From positions 1,302,001 through 1,366,000 of the forward strand of contig NZ_AP025592.1 in NCBI RefSeq assembly GCF_023169965.1: 64,000 nt of DNA, in the 5' to 3' direction. A program made the translations under genes and the position numbers. The stretch is from Anaeromyxobacter paludicola (GTDB lineage Bacteria; Myxococcota; Myxococcia; Myxococcales; Anaeromyxobacteraceae). The first letter of the stretch is position 1. Each line of letters begins with the position of its first letter. The notes under the pieces are model-generated. The model made no database searches. It had not been told where the DNA came from and saw nothing but the letters and a program-made list of their open reading frames with translations. Positions 38,700-48,276 of this stretch are shown piece by piece.

Positions 38700-39791
38700 A
38701 TGCCGCTCCGCACACCGCTCTACGACCAGCACGTCCAGCAGGGCGGGCGCATGGTCGAGTTCGCCGGCTGGGAGATGCCGGTCCAGTACGCAGGGATCCT
38801 GGCCGAGCACGAGGCGGTCCGCGCGCGGGTCGGGCTCTTCGACGTCTCCCACATGGGCGAGGTCGTCTTCCGCGGCCCGGGCGCGCTCGCGGCGCTCCAG
38901 CGGCTCTTCACGAACGACCTCTCCCGCATCGCCGACGGCCAGGCGCAGTACGGCTGCCTCTGCCGCGAGAGCGGCGGGATCGTGGACGACGTGGTCGTCT
39001 ACCGCCGCTCCGCCGTGGACCTGCTCGTCTGCGTGAACGCCGGCAACCGCCAGAAGGACTTCGAGTGGCTGCGCGACCACGCCGGCGAGGGGGCCGCGGT
39101 CGAGAACGAGTCCGACGCCTGGGCGCAGCTCGCGCTCCAGGGGCCCAAGGCGGCCGAGGTGCTGCAGCCGCTCACCGGCGCGCGCCTCTCGGCCATCGGC
39201 ACCTTCCGCTTCGCCGACGCCGAGGTGGCGGGCGTGCCCTGCACCGTCGCCCGCACCGGCTACACGGGCGAGGACGGGTTCGAGCTCTTCTGCCGGCCCG
39301 ACCAGGCCCCGCGGCTCTGGGAGGCGCTCCTCCAGGCCGGGACCCCGGCCGGCATCGCGCCCTGCGGGCTCGGCGCGCGCGACTCGCTCCGGCTCGAGAT
39401 GGCGTACCGGCTGTACGGCAGCGACATGGACGACGAGACCACTCCCCTCGAGGCGGGGCTCGCCTGGGTCGTGAAGCTCGACAAGGGCGAGTTCATCGGG
39501 CGCGACGCGCTCCGGCGGCAGAAGGAGCAGGGGCTCTCGCGCAAGCTGGTCGGCTTCGTCCTCACCGACGCCGGCATCGCCCGCCACGGCTACCCGGTGC
39601 TGCAGGACGGCCGGCCGGTCGGGACCGTGACGAGCGGCACCCGCTCCCCCAGCCTGGGCACCTCGATCGGCCTCGCCTACGTGCCCCCCGCCCTCGCCGC
39701 CGAGGGCTCCAGCTTCGCCGTCGAGATCCGCGGCCGCCCGGCCGCGGCCAAGGTCGTGAAAACCCCGTTCTACGAGAGGAGCAAGCCGTGA
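38700..39791 (+). CDS. gcvT: Aminomethyltransferase (glycine cleavage T protein)
   Basis: GcvT transfers the aminomethyl carbon of glycine from GcvH to tetrahydrofolate, releasing ammonia. The 363-residue product shows MPLRTPLYDQHVQQGGRMVE, FAGWEMPVQYAGILAEHEAV, LFDVSHMGEV with the catalytic region, GYTGEDGFELFC, GLGARDSLRLEMAYRLYGSD and the C-terminal TSGTRSPSLGTSIGLAYV. Length is normal. It heads the operon gcvT-gcvH-gcvPA-gcvPB behind a clear promoter, and gcvH starts inside its stop codon. Confidence 0.98.
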   Translation: MPLRTPLYDQHVQQGGRMVEFAGWEMPVQYAGILAEHEAVRARVGLFDVSHMGEVVFRGPGALAALQRLFTNDLSRIADGQAQYGCLCRESGGIVDDVVVYRRSAVDLLVCVNAGNRQKDFEWLRDHAGEGAAVENESDAWAQLALQGPKAAEVLQPLTGARLSAIGTFRFADAEVAGVPCTVARTGYTGEDGFELFCRPDQAPRLWEALLQAGTPAGIAPCGLGARDSLRLEMAYRLYGSDMDDETTPLEAGLAWVVKLDKGEFIGRDALRRQKEQGLSRKLVGFVLTDAGIARHGYPVLQDGRPVGTVTSGTRSPSLGTSIGLAYVPPALAAEGSSFAVEIRGRPAAAKVVKTPFYERSKP

Positions 39792-40177
39792 CCCTCCCCG
39801 ATGACCTGAAGTACACGAAGGAGCACGAGTGGTGCCGCGTGAAGGGCAACCGCGCCATCATCGGCATCACCGACCACGCCCAGAGCTCGCTGGGCGACAT
39901 CGTGTACGTGGAGCTCCCCGACGTCGGCGACGCCGTGAAGAAGGGCGAATCGTTCGGCGTGGTCGAGTCCACCAAGGCCGTCTCGGAGCTCTTCGCGCCG
40001 GTCTCCGGCAAGGTGGTCGAGGTGAACGACCCCCTCGCCGACGCGCCCGAGACCATCAACGAGGATCCCTACGAGGAAGGCTGGATGATCCAGGTCGAGA
40101 TCTCCGACGAGAAGGAGCTCGCCGAGCTCCTCGACGCCGCCAGCTACGGCAAGTTCGTCGAGGAAGAGCAGGCCTAG
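39788..40177 (+). CDS. gcvH: Glycine cleavage system H protein
   Basis: GcvH carries the lipoyl arm that shuttles the aminomethyl group between P, T and L proteins. The 129-residue product has [20 protein letters not shown], the lipoylation site [20 protein letters not shown] with Lys63, and [17 protein letters not shown]. Translation starts at a GTG overlapping the gcvT stop. The lipoyl dehydrogenase (L protein) and the lipoate attachment enzymes are not in this window and must be encoded elsewhere. Confidence 0.98.
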   Translation: MTLPDDLKYTKEHEWCRVKGNRAIIGITDHAQSSLGDIVYVELPDVGDAVKKGESFGVVESTKAVSELFAPVSGKVVEVNDPLADAPETINEDPYEEGWMIQVEISDEKELAELLDAASYGKFVEEEQA

Positions 40178-40181
40178 GCGC

Positions 40182-41519
40182 GTGCGCTACCATCCCCACA
40201 CCGAGGGCGACGTCCGGGAGATGCTGGAGGCCGCCGGGGCGAAGAGCCTCGACGACCTCTTCCGCTCCATCCCCGCTCCCCTGCGGCTCTCGCGGCCGCT
40301 CGAGCTCCCCCCGGCCGCCGACGAGGTGACGCTCCTCGCCGAGCTGCGCCGGCTGGCCGCGCGGAACGACGTGGAGCACCCGCCCTTCGTGGGGGCCGGC
40401 GCCTACCCGCACCACGTCCCGCCGGCGGTGGATCAGCTCCTGCTCCGGGGCGAGTTCTTCACCGCCTACACGCCGTACCAGCCGGAGATCTCGCAGGGCA
40501 CGCTGCAGGCGCTCTTCGAGTGGCAGACCTTCGTCTGCCTCCTCACCGGGCTCGAGGTGGCCAACGCCTCGATGTACGACGGCGCCACGGCCATGGCCGA
40601 GGCGGCGCTGATGGCGACGCGCGTGACCGGCCGGAGCAAGGTGGTGGTGAGCGCGGCGGTGCACCCCGAGTACCGCAAGGTGCTCGCGACCTACCTGCGC
40701 TCCTCGGGCGACCGGATCGTCACCGTGCCCTACGGCGCGGACGGCCGCACCGACCTCGCCGCGCTGAAGGCGGCGGTGGACCAGGAGACCGCGGCGGTCC
40801 TCGTGGGCTACCCGAACTTCTTCGGGGTGGTGGACGCGCTCCCGGAGGCGGCCGCCGTGGCGCACGCCCAGGGCGCGCTCTGCGTCTCGGTCACCTGCGA
40901 GGCGGTGGCGCTGGGGCTCCTCCAGGGCCCCGGGGCGCTCGGCGCCGACGTGGCGGTGGGCACGTTCCAGAGCTTCGGCAACCCGGTCTCCTTCGGCGGG
41001 CCGGCGCCGGGCTTCTTCGCGCTCCGCGAGGAGCACCTGCGCCAGATGCCGGGCCGGATCTGCGGCGCCACGGTGGACAAGCAGGGGCGGCGCGGCTTCG
41101 TGCTCACGCTGTCCACCCGCGAGCAGCACATCCGGCGCGAGCGCGCCACGTCCAACATCTGCACCAACGCCGGGCTCTGCGCGCTCGCCTCGACCATCCA
41201 CCTCGCCCTGCTCGGGAAGAAGGGGCTGGCCGAGCTCGCGCGCGTGAACTACGCCCGCGGCCGGCTCCTCGCCGAGGCGATGGAGCGGCAGGGCTGCCCG
41301 TCCGTGTTCTCCGGGCCGGCGTTCAACGAGCGGGCCTTCGAGGTGGGCGACGCCGAGGCGGTGGTGGAGCGGCTCGCGGCGCGCGGCATCGCCGCCGGCG
41401 CCCCGCTGGCCCGCTTCTACCCCGACGACCCCCGGCTGAAGGGCGCGCTCCTCTGCGTCGCCACCGAGCTCCACGACCCGGAGCTCATCGACCTGTTCGC
41501 GAAGGCGGTGAGGAGCTAG
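40182..41519 (+). CDS. gcvPA: Glycine dehydrogenase subunit 1 (P protein alpha)
   Basis: This 445-residue protein is the first of the two subunits of a split P protein, which decarboxylates glycine with PLP. It shows [80 protein letters not shown] and [20 protein letters not shown]. This subunit lacks the PLP lysine, which is in the partner. It begins at a GTG 4 bases after gcvH and ends one base before gcvPB. Order and spacing indicate strict coexpression. Confidence 0.97.
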   Translation: MRYHPHTEGDVREMLEAAGAKSLDDLFRSIPAPLRLSRPLELPPAADEVTLLAELRRLAARNDVEHPPFVGAGAYPHHVPPAVDQLLLRGEFFTAYTPYQPEISQGTLQALFEWQTFVCLLTGLEVANASMYDGATAMAEAALMATRVTGRSKVVVSAAVHPEYRKVLATYLRSSGDRIVTVPYGADGRTDLAALKAAVDQETAAVLVGYPNFFGVVDALPEAAAVAHAQGALCVSVTCEAVALGLLQGPGALGADVAVGTFQSFGNPVSFGGPAPGFFALREEHLRQMPGRICGATVDKQGRRGFVLTLSTREQHIRRERATSNICTNAGLCALASTIHLALLGKKGLAELARVNYARGRLLAEAMERQGCPSVFSGPAFNERAFEVGDAEAVVERLAARGIAAGAPLARFYPDDPRLKGALLCVATELHDPELIDLFAKAVRS

Positions 41520-43085
41520 ATGGCCAACCCGACCGGCTGGAAGCCCGACATGGAGAAGGGCGCCGCCTCCGCGGCCCGCGACGAGGTGGGGCTCGGGCAC
41601 GCCACCCGCGGCCTCGCCTTCGAGGAGGGGCTCCTGTTCGAGCGCGGCTCGCGCGGGCGCACCGGCGTCTCGCTGCCGAAGCGCGGCAGCGAGGCCGACC
41701 CGGCGCGCGAGCTCCCGGCGGAGCTGCTCCGCCCCGAGGTGGACGGGCTCCCCGAGGTGGGCGAGCTCGAGGTGGTCCGCCACTTCACCCGCCTCTCGAC
41801 CTGGAACTGGGGCATCGACACCGGGTTCTACCCGCTCGGCTCCTGCACCATGAAGTACAACCCCAAGTCGAGCGAGGCGCTGGCGCGCCTGCCCGGCTTC
41901 GCCGGCGCGCACCCGCTCGCCCACCCGTCGATGGCCCAGGGCGCGCTCGAGCTCATGTACCGGCTCGAGCGGGCGCTCTCCGAGATCTCGGGCTTCGACG
42001 CCACCTCGCTCTCCCCCGCGGCCGGGGCGCAGGGCGAGCTCTGCGGGATGATGGTCATCCGCGCCTGGCACACGGCGCGCGGCAACCCGCGCAAGAAGGT
42101 GCTGATCCCCGACACCGCGCACGGCACCAACCCCGCCTCGTCCGCCCTGAACGGCTACGAGGTGGTCCCGGTGAAGAGCGGCGAGGACGGGCGGCTCCAC
42201 CCCGACGCGGTGCGGGCGGTGATGGACGAGGACGTCGCCGCCATCATGATCACCAACCCCAACACGCTCGGCATCTTCGAGACCCACATCGCGGAGATCG
42301 CCGAGATCGTCCACGCCAAGGGCGGGCTCGTGTACGGGGACGGCGCCAACATGAACGCCCTGCTCGGCGTGGCGCGCCCGGGCGACATGGGCTTCGACGT
42401 GATGCAGTTCAACCTGCACAAGACCTTCGCCACGCCGCACGGCGGCGGCGGTCCGGGCTCGGGCCCGGTGGCGGTGAAGGCGGCGCTGGTCCCCTTCCTG
42501 CCGCTCCCCGTGGTGGCGCGGGAGGGCGAGCGCTACCGGCTCGTGACCGACCCCGCCGAGCGGCCGCAGACCATCGGCAAGCTGCGCGAGTTCTGGGGCA
42601 ACTTCGGGATGTTCGTGCGCGCCTGGGCGCTCATCCGGGAGCTCGGCCCCGACGGCCTGCGGAGCACCGCGCACCTCGCGGTGCTGAACGCCAACTACGT
42701 CCGGGCGCTCCTCGCGGACGCCTACGACCTGCCGTACGGGACCGACTCGCTGCACGAGGTGGTCTTCACCGACAAGAACCTCAAGCCGACCGGCGTCACC
42801 ACCATGGACGTCGCCAAGCGGCTCATCGACCACGGCTTCCACCCGCCCACCGTCTACTTCCCGCTGGTCGTGCACGGCGCGCTCATGATCGAGCCGACCG
42901 AGACCGAGTCGAAGGAGACGCTGGAGCGGTTCTGCGCCGCGATGCGCGCCATCGCCGAGGAGGCCGCGACCTCGCCGGAGGCGGTGAAGGCCGCCCCGAC
43001 GAAGCCGGTGCGGGCGCGCCTCGACGAGACGCGCGCCGCGCGCAAGCCGGTCCTCCGCTGGACCCCCGGCATGAAGGTCGAGTAG
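41520..43085 (+). CDS. gcvPB: Glycine dehydrogenase subunit 2 (P protein beta, PLP-binding)
   Basis: This 521-residue protein holds the catalytic PLP lysine (Lys301) in the motif FNLHKTFATPHGGGGPGSGP. Other P-protein marks are GFYPLGSCTMKYNPK, LSPAAGAQGELCGMMVIRAW, IPDTAHGTNPASS and ITNPNTLGIFETHI. Together with gcvPA it forms the alpha2beta2 P protein found in many bacteria and archaea. The ATG follows the gcvPA stop with no gap, and GAGGAG before it serves as ribosome-binding site. No clear terminator follows before the outer-membrane gene. Confidence 0.97.
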   Translation: MANPTGWKPDMEKGAASAARDEVGLGHATRGLAFEEGLLFERGSRGRTGVSLPKRGSEADPARELPAELLRPEVDGLPEVGELEVVRHFTRLSTWNWGIDTGFYPLGSCTMKYNPKSSEALARLPGFAGAHPLAHPSMAQGALELMYRLERALSEISGFDATSLSPAAGAQGELCGMMVIRAWHTARGNPRKKVLIPDTAHGTNPASSALNGYEVVPVKSGEDGRLHPDAVRAVMDEDVAAIMITNPNTLGIFETHIAEIAEIVHAKGGLVYGDGANMNALLGVARPGDMGFDVMQFNLHKTFATPHGGGGPGSGPVAVKAALVPFLPLPVVAREGERYRLVTDPAERPQTIGKLREFWGNFGMFVRAWALIRELGPDGLRSTAHLAVLNANYVRALLADAYDLPYGTDSLHEVVFTDKNLKPTGVTTMDVAKRLIDHGFHPPTVYFPLVVHGALMIEPTETESKETLERFCAAMRAIAEEAATSPEAVKAAPTKPVRARLDETRAARKPVLRWTPGMKVE

Positions 43086-43155
43086 CCGGCCTCCCGGACG
43101 GGGCGACCCCGCGCGAGGGGCCCGCGAGGCGGCGGGGCGGCGCTAGGCTTCGGCC

Positions 43156-43803
43156 ATGCGCGCGCCCAGCCGCCTCCTCGCCTGCCTCGCCGCCTCCGCC
43201 CTCCTCGCCAGCCCGGCCGCCCGCGCGGCGGACGACATCGAGGATCTGCCGCTCCTCATCTCCTCGCACGACAGCGGCCTCACGCTGGCCCTGCGGGTGG
43301 CCTACGCCATCCCGCTCGGCGACTACGCCAGCGGCGCCGGGCTCTCCGACGTCTACAAGGGCGCCGTCCCGGTCCAGCTCGACGTCGGCTGGCGCTTCGA
43401 CCCGCGCTGGACGGTGGCGGCGTTCTTCCAGTACGGCTTCGCCTGGATGGGCTCGAACTGCCCGGCCGGCGCCGACTGCTCGGCGCGCGACCTCCGGCTC
43501 GGCGCCGAGGTGCTCTACCGGATCCTGCCCGACGCGAAGTGGGTCCCCTGGGCCGGGCTCGGCGCGGGGTACGAGTGGGCCACGGCGACGCTCGGCGGCG
43601 GCGCCGGCGACGTCACGGCCCGAGGCTTCGAGTTCGCGAATGTGCAGCTCGGCCTCGACTACCAGTGGGGGAAGAGCCTGTCCTACGGGCCGTACGCCGC
43701 CTTCACCGTGGGCCAGTTCTCGAGCCGGAGCGGGACCGACATCGCCGACAAGGCGATCCACGACTGGCTCCAGCTCGGGCTGAAGGGCACCTTCAACCTC
43801 TAG
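43156..43803 (+). CDS. Outer-membrane beta-barrel protein
   Basis: This 215-residue protein has a signal peptide (MRAPSRLLACLAASALLASP) and then a chain of alternating hydrophobic strands typical of an eight-stranded OmpW/OmpA-type barrel: LTLALRVAYAIPLGDYASGA, VPVQLDVGWRFDPRWTVAAF, YRILPDAKWVPWAGLGAGYE, FANVQLGLDYQWGKSLSYGP. It ends LGLKGTFNL, a strand with aromatic and hydrophobic residues close to the C-terminus as barrels require. Two Cys (NCPAGADC) may form a loop disulfide. No partner is obvious; it lies downstream of gcvPB by 70 bases and converges with the TonB-like gene 2 bases away. Confidence 0.8.
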   Translation: MRAPSRLLACLAASALLASPAARAADDIEDLPLLISSHDSGLTLALRVAYAIPLGDYASGAGLSDVYKGAVPVQLDVGWRFDPRWTVAAFFQYGFAWMGSNCPAGADCSARDLRLGAEVLYRILPDAKWVPWAGLGAGYEWATATLGGGAGDVTARGFEFANVQLGLDYQWGKSLSYGPYAAFTVGQFSSRSGTDIADKAIHDWLQLGLKGTFNL

Positions 43804-43805
43804 GC

Positions 43806-45056
43806 CTACTCCCCCGGGAGCGGCTGGCGGAAGACCCGCAGCCCGGCCGACCCCACCTCCAGGTAGAAGCCGAACCCGAAGCGGATCTCGCCGTGCTGGT
43901 CCACCATGCCCGGCGGCGGGTTCACGAAGGGCGAGGCCTTGCGGAAGGCGTCCAGCGCCACGCGATCGAGGAAGTCCACCCCGCTCGACTTGTGCACCTG
44001 CACGTCCTTGAGCGCGCCGGAGCGATCGAGCGTGACGTCCACGAGCGTGATGCGGTCCTTGTAGGCGTACATCCGGCCGGTCGGGTCCCGCACCGAGAGC
44101 GCGTCGCCGGGGTGCCACTCGTTCGCGACCGCCTGCTTGATGCGGTTCAGGTACCCGGCGTACTTCCACTCGCGGGTGTTGAGGTAGGTGCCCTCCCCCT
44201 CCTCCACCCCGTCGAGCCGATCCGGCGCCGGGCCGCCGGCGAGCTTGTCGTAGGTCGAGGCGCTGGGGTGCAGGTCGAGCTTCCCGGGCCGGCCGGGCTC
44301 GCCCTCCTTCTGCGCGCCCGCCTCGCCGGCCGCGCCCGCGGCGCCGGTTGCCCCGCCCTGACCGCCGGGGCGGCCCTCGAGGCCGGGCTTCGGCGGGCGG
44401 AGCCGGAACATGCCGTTGGGATCCTCGCCGAGCGCGAGCTTCCGCTGCGGGGGCTCCGCGGCCGCGCCCGCCGGGCCGCCGCCGCCCGCGCGCCCGCCCG
44501 CCTTCGGGTTGCCCTGCTGGCCGGCCACCCGCGGCGGCGACTTCTCGAGCTGCTCGCGCAGCCGCTCCAGGGGGCGCGCGACCTGGGGCGCGTCGGGGGC
44601 CGAGGGCTTCGCGAGCGTGTTCTTGTAGCCGGCGCGGGCGTCGCGCGACCGGGTCTCCTTCTCGACGGTGTTGTTCCGCTCGGAGACGAACCGGTTGTCC
44701 TTGGGCGCGGCGTCGTTCTTCGACGGCTCCACGTCCACCACCTGCCCCGGCGCCTCGGGCGTCACCCGGGGCGGGACCGGCGGGGCGGGGACGAGCGGCG
44801 CCAGCGGCGGGCGGGCGGAGGAGCTCGGCGGCCTCGCGCCCACGCTCCGGTTCGCCTGCCACTGCGCGGCCGAGAGCGGCGCGAGCGCCACCGGGCGCGG
44901 GGCCGCGGCCCCGGCGTCCTTCCCCAGCCAGTCGAGGTGCACCTCGGACAGCACGAGGGCGTTCGCGAGCAGCGACACCGCGAGCGCGAGGAGCAGTCGC
45001 CGCCAGGGGCGGGACGGGAGCCGCCGGCGGCGGAGCATGGGACCGAGGAAGGCCAC
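43806..45056 (-). CDS. TonB-type energy-transfer protein with Gly/Pro-rich linker
   Basis: This 416-residue protein has an N-terminal transmembrane anchor (WRRLLLALAVSLLANALVLS), a long Pro/Ala/Gly/Lys-rich stretch that would span the periplasm, and a C-terminal TonB-like domain (RIKQAVANEWHPGD, YAYKDRITLVDVTLDRSGAL, VDFLDRVALDAFRKASPFVN). The central linker holds a collagen-like run (GRPGGQGGATGAAGAAGEAG). A GTG at 45056 and an ATG at 45038 are both possible starts. TonB proteins energise outer-membrane receptors or assist motility machines; no ExbB/ExbD pair is near. The related AgmX/gliding-type proteins of myxobacteria are an alternative. Confidence 0.8.
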   Translation of the reverse strand: MAFLGPMLRRRRLPSRPWRRLLLALAVSLLANALVLSEVHLDWLGKDAGAAAPRPVALAPLSAAQWQANRSVGARPPSSSARPPLAPLVPAPPVPPRVTPEAPGQVVDVEPSKNDAAPKDNRFVSERNNTVEKETRSRDARAGYKNTLAKPSAPDAPQVARPLERLREQLEKSPPRVAGQQGNPKAGGRAGGGGPAGAAAEPPQRKLALGEDPNGMFRLRPPKPGLEGRPGGQGGATGAAGAAGEAGAQKEGEPGRPGKLDLHPSASTYDKLAGGPAPDRLDGVEEGEGTYLNTREWKYAGYLNRIKQAVANEWHPGDALSVRDPTGRMYAYKDRITLVDVTLDRSGALKDVQVHKSSGVDFLDRVALDAFRKASPFVNPPPGMVDQHGEIRFGFGFYLEVGSAGLRVFRQPLPGE

Positions 45057-45195
45057 GAAGAGATCGCCCGAGCGAGGGACGGCTTACCAGATTCTAACGC
45101 ACGGGGGACCGTCGCTTCCCGCCTCGCGATCGGAAATTTCGGCCTCCCTCCGCGCCATTGACCCACCGGGCGGACGGCGGCATAAGCTCCGGCGC

Positions 45196-47097
45196 ATGCC
45201 CGCCACGGACCCGGCGTCGCCCCAGCCCTCACCCGGGCCGGCTCCCGACGCGCCGCGCCGCGCGCCGGGGCGCCGACACCTCCGCGCCGCCGTCGCCCTC
45301 GCCGCGCTCGCCGCGCTGGCGCTGGCGGGCGCGGTGCGCGCGGGCGAGGACCGGCTGGAGCGCGAGGTGGTCGCGCGCCTCCGGGCGCGGTTGCCGGACG
45401 CGCGGCTCGGCCAGGTCGGGATCGACTGGCGGCTGCGGCTCGTGATCCGCGGCCTCTCCCTCCCGGCGAGCGCGCCCGGCCGGCCGCCCGTGCTCGTCGT
45501 GGATCGGGTGGCCATCCGCCCCGCCTGGGCCCGGCTCCTCGCCGGCCACCCGGAGCCCGCCTCGATCCTGCTCGACGGCGTGGCGCTCGAGGGCGGCCCG
45601 CGCGGAGAGGAGCTGGCGCGCCTGCCCGAGCGGCTCCGGTCCCGCGCCCGTGCCCCCGCCGAGCGCTCGGAGGGACGGCTCCCCCTGCTCCGGGTGCGGC
45701 AGGCGCGGGTCCGGCTGCTGCTCCCCGGGGAGGGCACGGGCCTCGAGCAGCTCGAGCTCGGCCCCCTCGACGCCACGGTGCGCGTGCAAGGCGCCGGCGC
45801 GGCGCGGACCGCCGTCGCGCGCGCCAGCTGGAGCGGCGGCGGGCTCGCCGACGCCGAGGTCGGGCTGGCGTCCCCCCGGACGCTCCGGCTGCACGTGGCG
45901 GGCGTGGCGCTCTCGCAGCTCCCCGCCCCGCTGGCGCGGCGCCTCCCCGTCGAGCCGCGCGGCGGCTTCCTCTCGCTCGAGCTTCGGGCCGATGGCCTGC
46001 AGGCCGAGCACGGGCAGGCGCGGCTCTCGGTCCACGTGAGGCAGGCGCTGCTGGCGGGGGCGGCGCTCGGGCCGGAGCCGCTCGGCCCGCTCACCGCCGG
46101 GCTCCAGGGCGTCGTGGCCTGGGCGTCCCGCGACCGCGCCGTGCTGCTGCGCGAGGGCGAGCTCACGCTCGGCGACGCGGGCCGGGCGCGGATCGCGGTG
46201 GACGCCGACCTCGCGCTCGGGACCGAGCCGCGGTTCGCGGTGGACCTCTCGGCGGACCGGCTCCCCTGGGACGCGCTGCTGGCGGCGCTCCCGCCCGCGC
46301 TCCGCCCCGGCGACGAGGCGCCCCGGGTCACGGGCGCGCTCTCCGGGCACCTCGCGCTCGCCGGTCCGCTGCGGCGCGCCGAGGCCTGGAAGCTCGACGC
46401 CGCCCTCGACCTCTCGCGCCTCTCGGGCGACCCGCGGTCGTTCCTGTCGCGCAGCTTCCGCTACCGGCCCAACGTCCAGGACGGGCCTCCGCGCGAGCTC
46501 GTCATCGGCCCCGAGAACCCGCGCTTCGTGCCGCTCGCGGCGCTGCCGCCGCACCTCGTCCGCGCCGTCACCACCTCCGAGGACGCCGCGTTCTGGGGCC
46601 ACCACGGCTTCGACTTCGACGAGCTGCGGAACGCCTTCGCGGAGGGGGTGGACGCCGGGCGGCTCGTCCGCGGCGCCTCGACCATCAGCCAGCAGCTCGC
46701 GAAGAACCTCTTCCTCACGCCGGAGCGCACGCTCTCGCGCAAGGCCCGCGAGGCCCTGCTCACGGTGGCGCTCGAGGCCTCGGTGCCGAAGGCGCGGCTG
46801 CTCGAGATCTACTTCAACGTGGTCGAGTGGGGCCCCGGCGTCTTCGGCATCGGCGAGGCGGCCCGGCACTACTTCGACAAGGACCCGCGGGAGCTCACGC
46901 CCAAGGAGGCGGCCTTCCTCGCGAGCATCATCCCCAACCCGGTGCGCTACCACATGTACTACGCGCGCGGCGCCCTCACCGACGCCTGGGAGGCCCGCGT
47001 GCGCGAGCTGCTCCTCAAGCTGCGCGCGGTGGACGCCATCGACGACGCGCAGCTCCAGGAGGCGCTGGACGCGCCGCTCGCCTTCGCGCGCGGGTGA
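45196..47097 (+). CDS. AsmA-like/GT51 peptidoglycan glycosyltransferase fusion
   Basis: This 633-residue inner-membrane protein starts with an uncleaved-looking anchor (RAAVALAALAALALAGAVRA). Residues about 50-430 form a beta-rich domain like the bridge-like AsmA/DUF748 proteins (LGQVGIDWRLRLVIRGLSLP, VLVVDRVAIRPAWARLLAGH). The C-terminal 220 residues form a complete GT51 domain: TTSEDAAFWGHHGFDFDELR with the catalytic Glu, GASTISQQLAKNLF, RKAREALLTVALE, LEIYFNVVEWGPGVFGIGEA and KEAAFLASIIPNP. There is no transpeptidase domain, so it polymerises lipid II only. The N-terminal domain makes it unlike common MtgA enzymes. Confidence 0.85.
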   Translation: MPATDPASPQPSPGPAPDAPRRAPGRRHLRAAVALAALAALALAGAVRAGEDRLEREVVARLRARLPDARLGQVGIDWRLRLVIRGLSLPASAPGRPPVLVVDRVAIRPAWARLLAGHPEPASILLDGVALEGGPRGEELARLPERLRSRARAPAERSEGRLPLLRVRQARVRLLLPGEGTGLEQLELGPLDATVRVQGAGAARTAVARASWSGGGLADAEVGLASPRTLRLHVAGVALSQLPAPLARRLPVEPRGGFLSLELRADGLQAEHGQARLSVHVRQALLAGAALGPEPLGPLTAGLQGVVAWASRDRAVLLREGELTLGDAGRARIAVDADLALGTEPRFAVDLSADRLPWDALLAALPPALRPGDEAPRVTGALSGHLALAGPLRRAEAWKLDAALDLSRLSGDPRSFLSRSFRYRPNVQDGPPRELVIGPENPRFVPLAALPPHLVRAVTTSEDAAFWGHHGFDFDELRNAFAEGVDAGRLVRGASTISQQLAKNLFLTPERTLSRKAREALLTVALEASVPKARLLEIYFNVVEWGPGVFGIGEAARHYFDKDPRELTPKEAAFLASIIPNPVRYHMYYARGALTDAWEARVRELLLKLRAVDAIDDAQLQEALDAPLAFARG

Positions 47098-47160
47098 GGT
47101 CGGCCGGCGGGGCGGCGAGGGTTGCGCCGCGACGGCGGGAGCCGCGCCGCGGAGGCGGGC

Positions 47161-48225
47161 TCAGGCCGCGACGGCGGGGGTCGGCGGCGGGGGCGGCGCG
47201 GCGGGGCGCCGGCCCTCGCGCCACGCGGCCCAGCGCTCCGCGACCGCGGAGGCCGCCCAGGTGACCGCGACCATGGCGGCGATGCCGAGGAGCGTGCCGG
47301 TCAGGGAGAGCGCGCGGTGGACGGGGTGCGACCAGAACCCGTACGTGAGCTCGATCGAGGCGATGTACCCGAGCAGCGAGTGGCGCCCCAGCGTGCGCAG
47401 GGCGGAGAGCGCCGGGGCGGCGGTGGCCGGGACGAGCTGGCAGAGCGCGGTGAGCGCGAGGACGCCGCCGAGCCGCATGGCGAACCAGGCCGGGGAGGTG
47501 TGCCAGAAGTCCTGGTGGCGGTAGACGGCGGGGAGGAGGTCGCCGAGCCAGCCCCCCGCGAAGAGGGCCGCGCCGAGCGCGAGCAGGAGCGCGGGCCGGT
47601 CGCGATCCCGCAGGAGCCGCCCGACGGCGCTCCCGGCGAGCAGGAAGGCCGACCAGTTCACGAGCGAGAAGTTGGCCCGCGGGAAGGTGGCGTAGACGTA
47701 GTCGAGGAGCCGGCTCTCCGGGTGCTGCCACGCGGCCGCCAGCGGCGCGGCGGCGGCGATCGCGGCGGTGGCGAGCGCGAACGCCGGGAAGGCGGCCCGG
47801 CCCCGCGCGGCCCACCCGAGCAGCGCGGCGAGCGCGAGCGAGAGCGCGATGACGTTGAGGATGTCGACCCGCAGGATGTCGCGCCAGCCGCCCGAGACGC
47901 GGAAGGCCCCGCCCAGCACGAACTCGGCGAACCGGAAGGCGTACGCCACGCCCAGCAGCCAGAGCGCCCGCGAGAGGGCGCCCCGGAGCCTGGGGCCGGG
48001 CGCGACCCCGCGCCGCGCCGCCGAGGCGTCGGCGAGCTGCTGCGAGAGGCCGGACATGAAGAGGAAGGACGGCGCCGCGAACCCGCCCATCATGAGCAGC
48101 ACGTCGCGCAGCAGCCCCTGCCCCACCCCGGGCGCGAGCCACGCGTCGAGCGTGTGCACCTCGACCATGAACAGCACGGCGAGGCCGCGCTCCCAGTCGA
48201 GCCAGTTTCTGCGTGGTGAGGCCAT
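47161..48225 (-). CDS. Multi-span membrane acyltransferase-like protein (DUF1624/HGSNAT type)
   Basis: This 354-residue integral membrane protein has about nine hydrophobic helices. It opens with RNWLDWERGLAVLFMVEVHT, the conserved start of DUF1624/heparan-alpha-glucosaminide N-acetyltransferase-like proteins (DxxRGxAxxxMxxxH), and has PSFLFMSGLSQQLA and the late LGRHSLLGYIASIELTYGFW. These enzymes move acetyl groups across membranes onto sugars. GGAG lies before the ATG. Likely role is acylation of an envelope polysaccharide; substrate unknown. It lies between infA and the GT51 gene with no operon link to either. Confidence 0.8.
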   Translation of the reverse strand: MASPRRNWLDWERGLAVLFMVEVHTLDAWLAPGVGQGLLRDVLLMMGGFAAPSFLFMSGLSQQLADASAARRGVAPGPRLRGALSRALWLLGVAYAFRFAEFVLGGAFRVSGGWRDILRVDILNVIALSLALAALLGWAARGRAAFPAFALATAAIAAAAPLAAAWQHPESRLLDYVYATFPRANFSLVNWSAFLLAGSAVGRLLRDRDRPALLLALGAALFAGGWLGDLLPAVYRHQDFWHTSPAWFAMRLGGVLALTALCQLVPATAAPALSALRTLGRHSLLGYIASIELTYGFWSHPVHRALSLTGTLLGIAAMVAVTWAASAVAERWAAWREGRRPAAPPPPPTPAVAA

Positions 48226-48276
48226 CCGGGCTCCGCCCCGAAGCGTGCGGCGGACCCGCGGCGCACTTCGGCGGCG

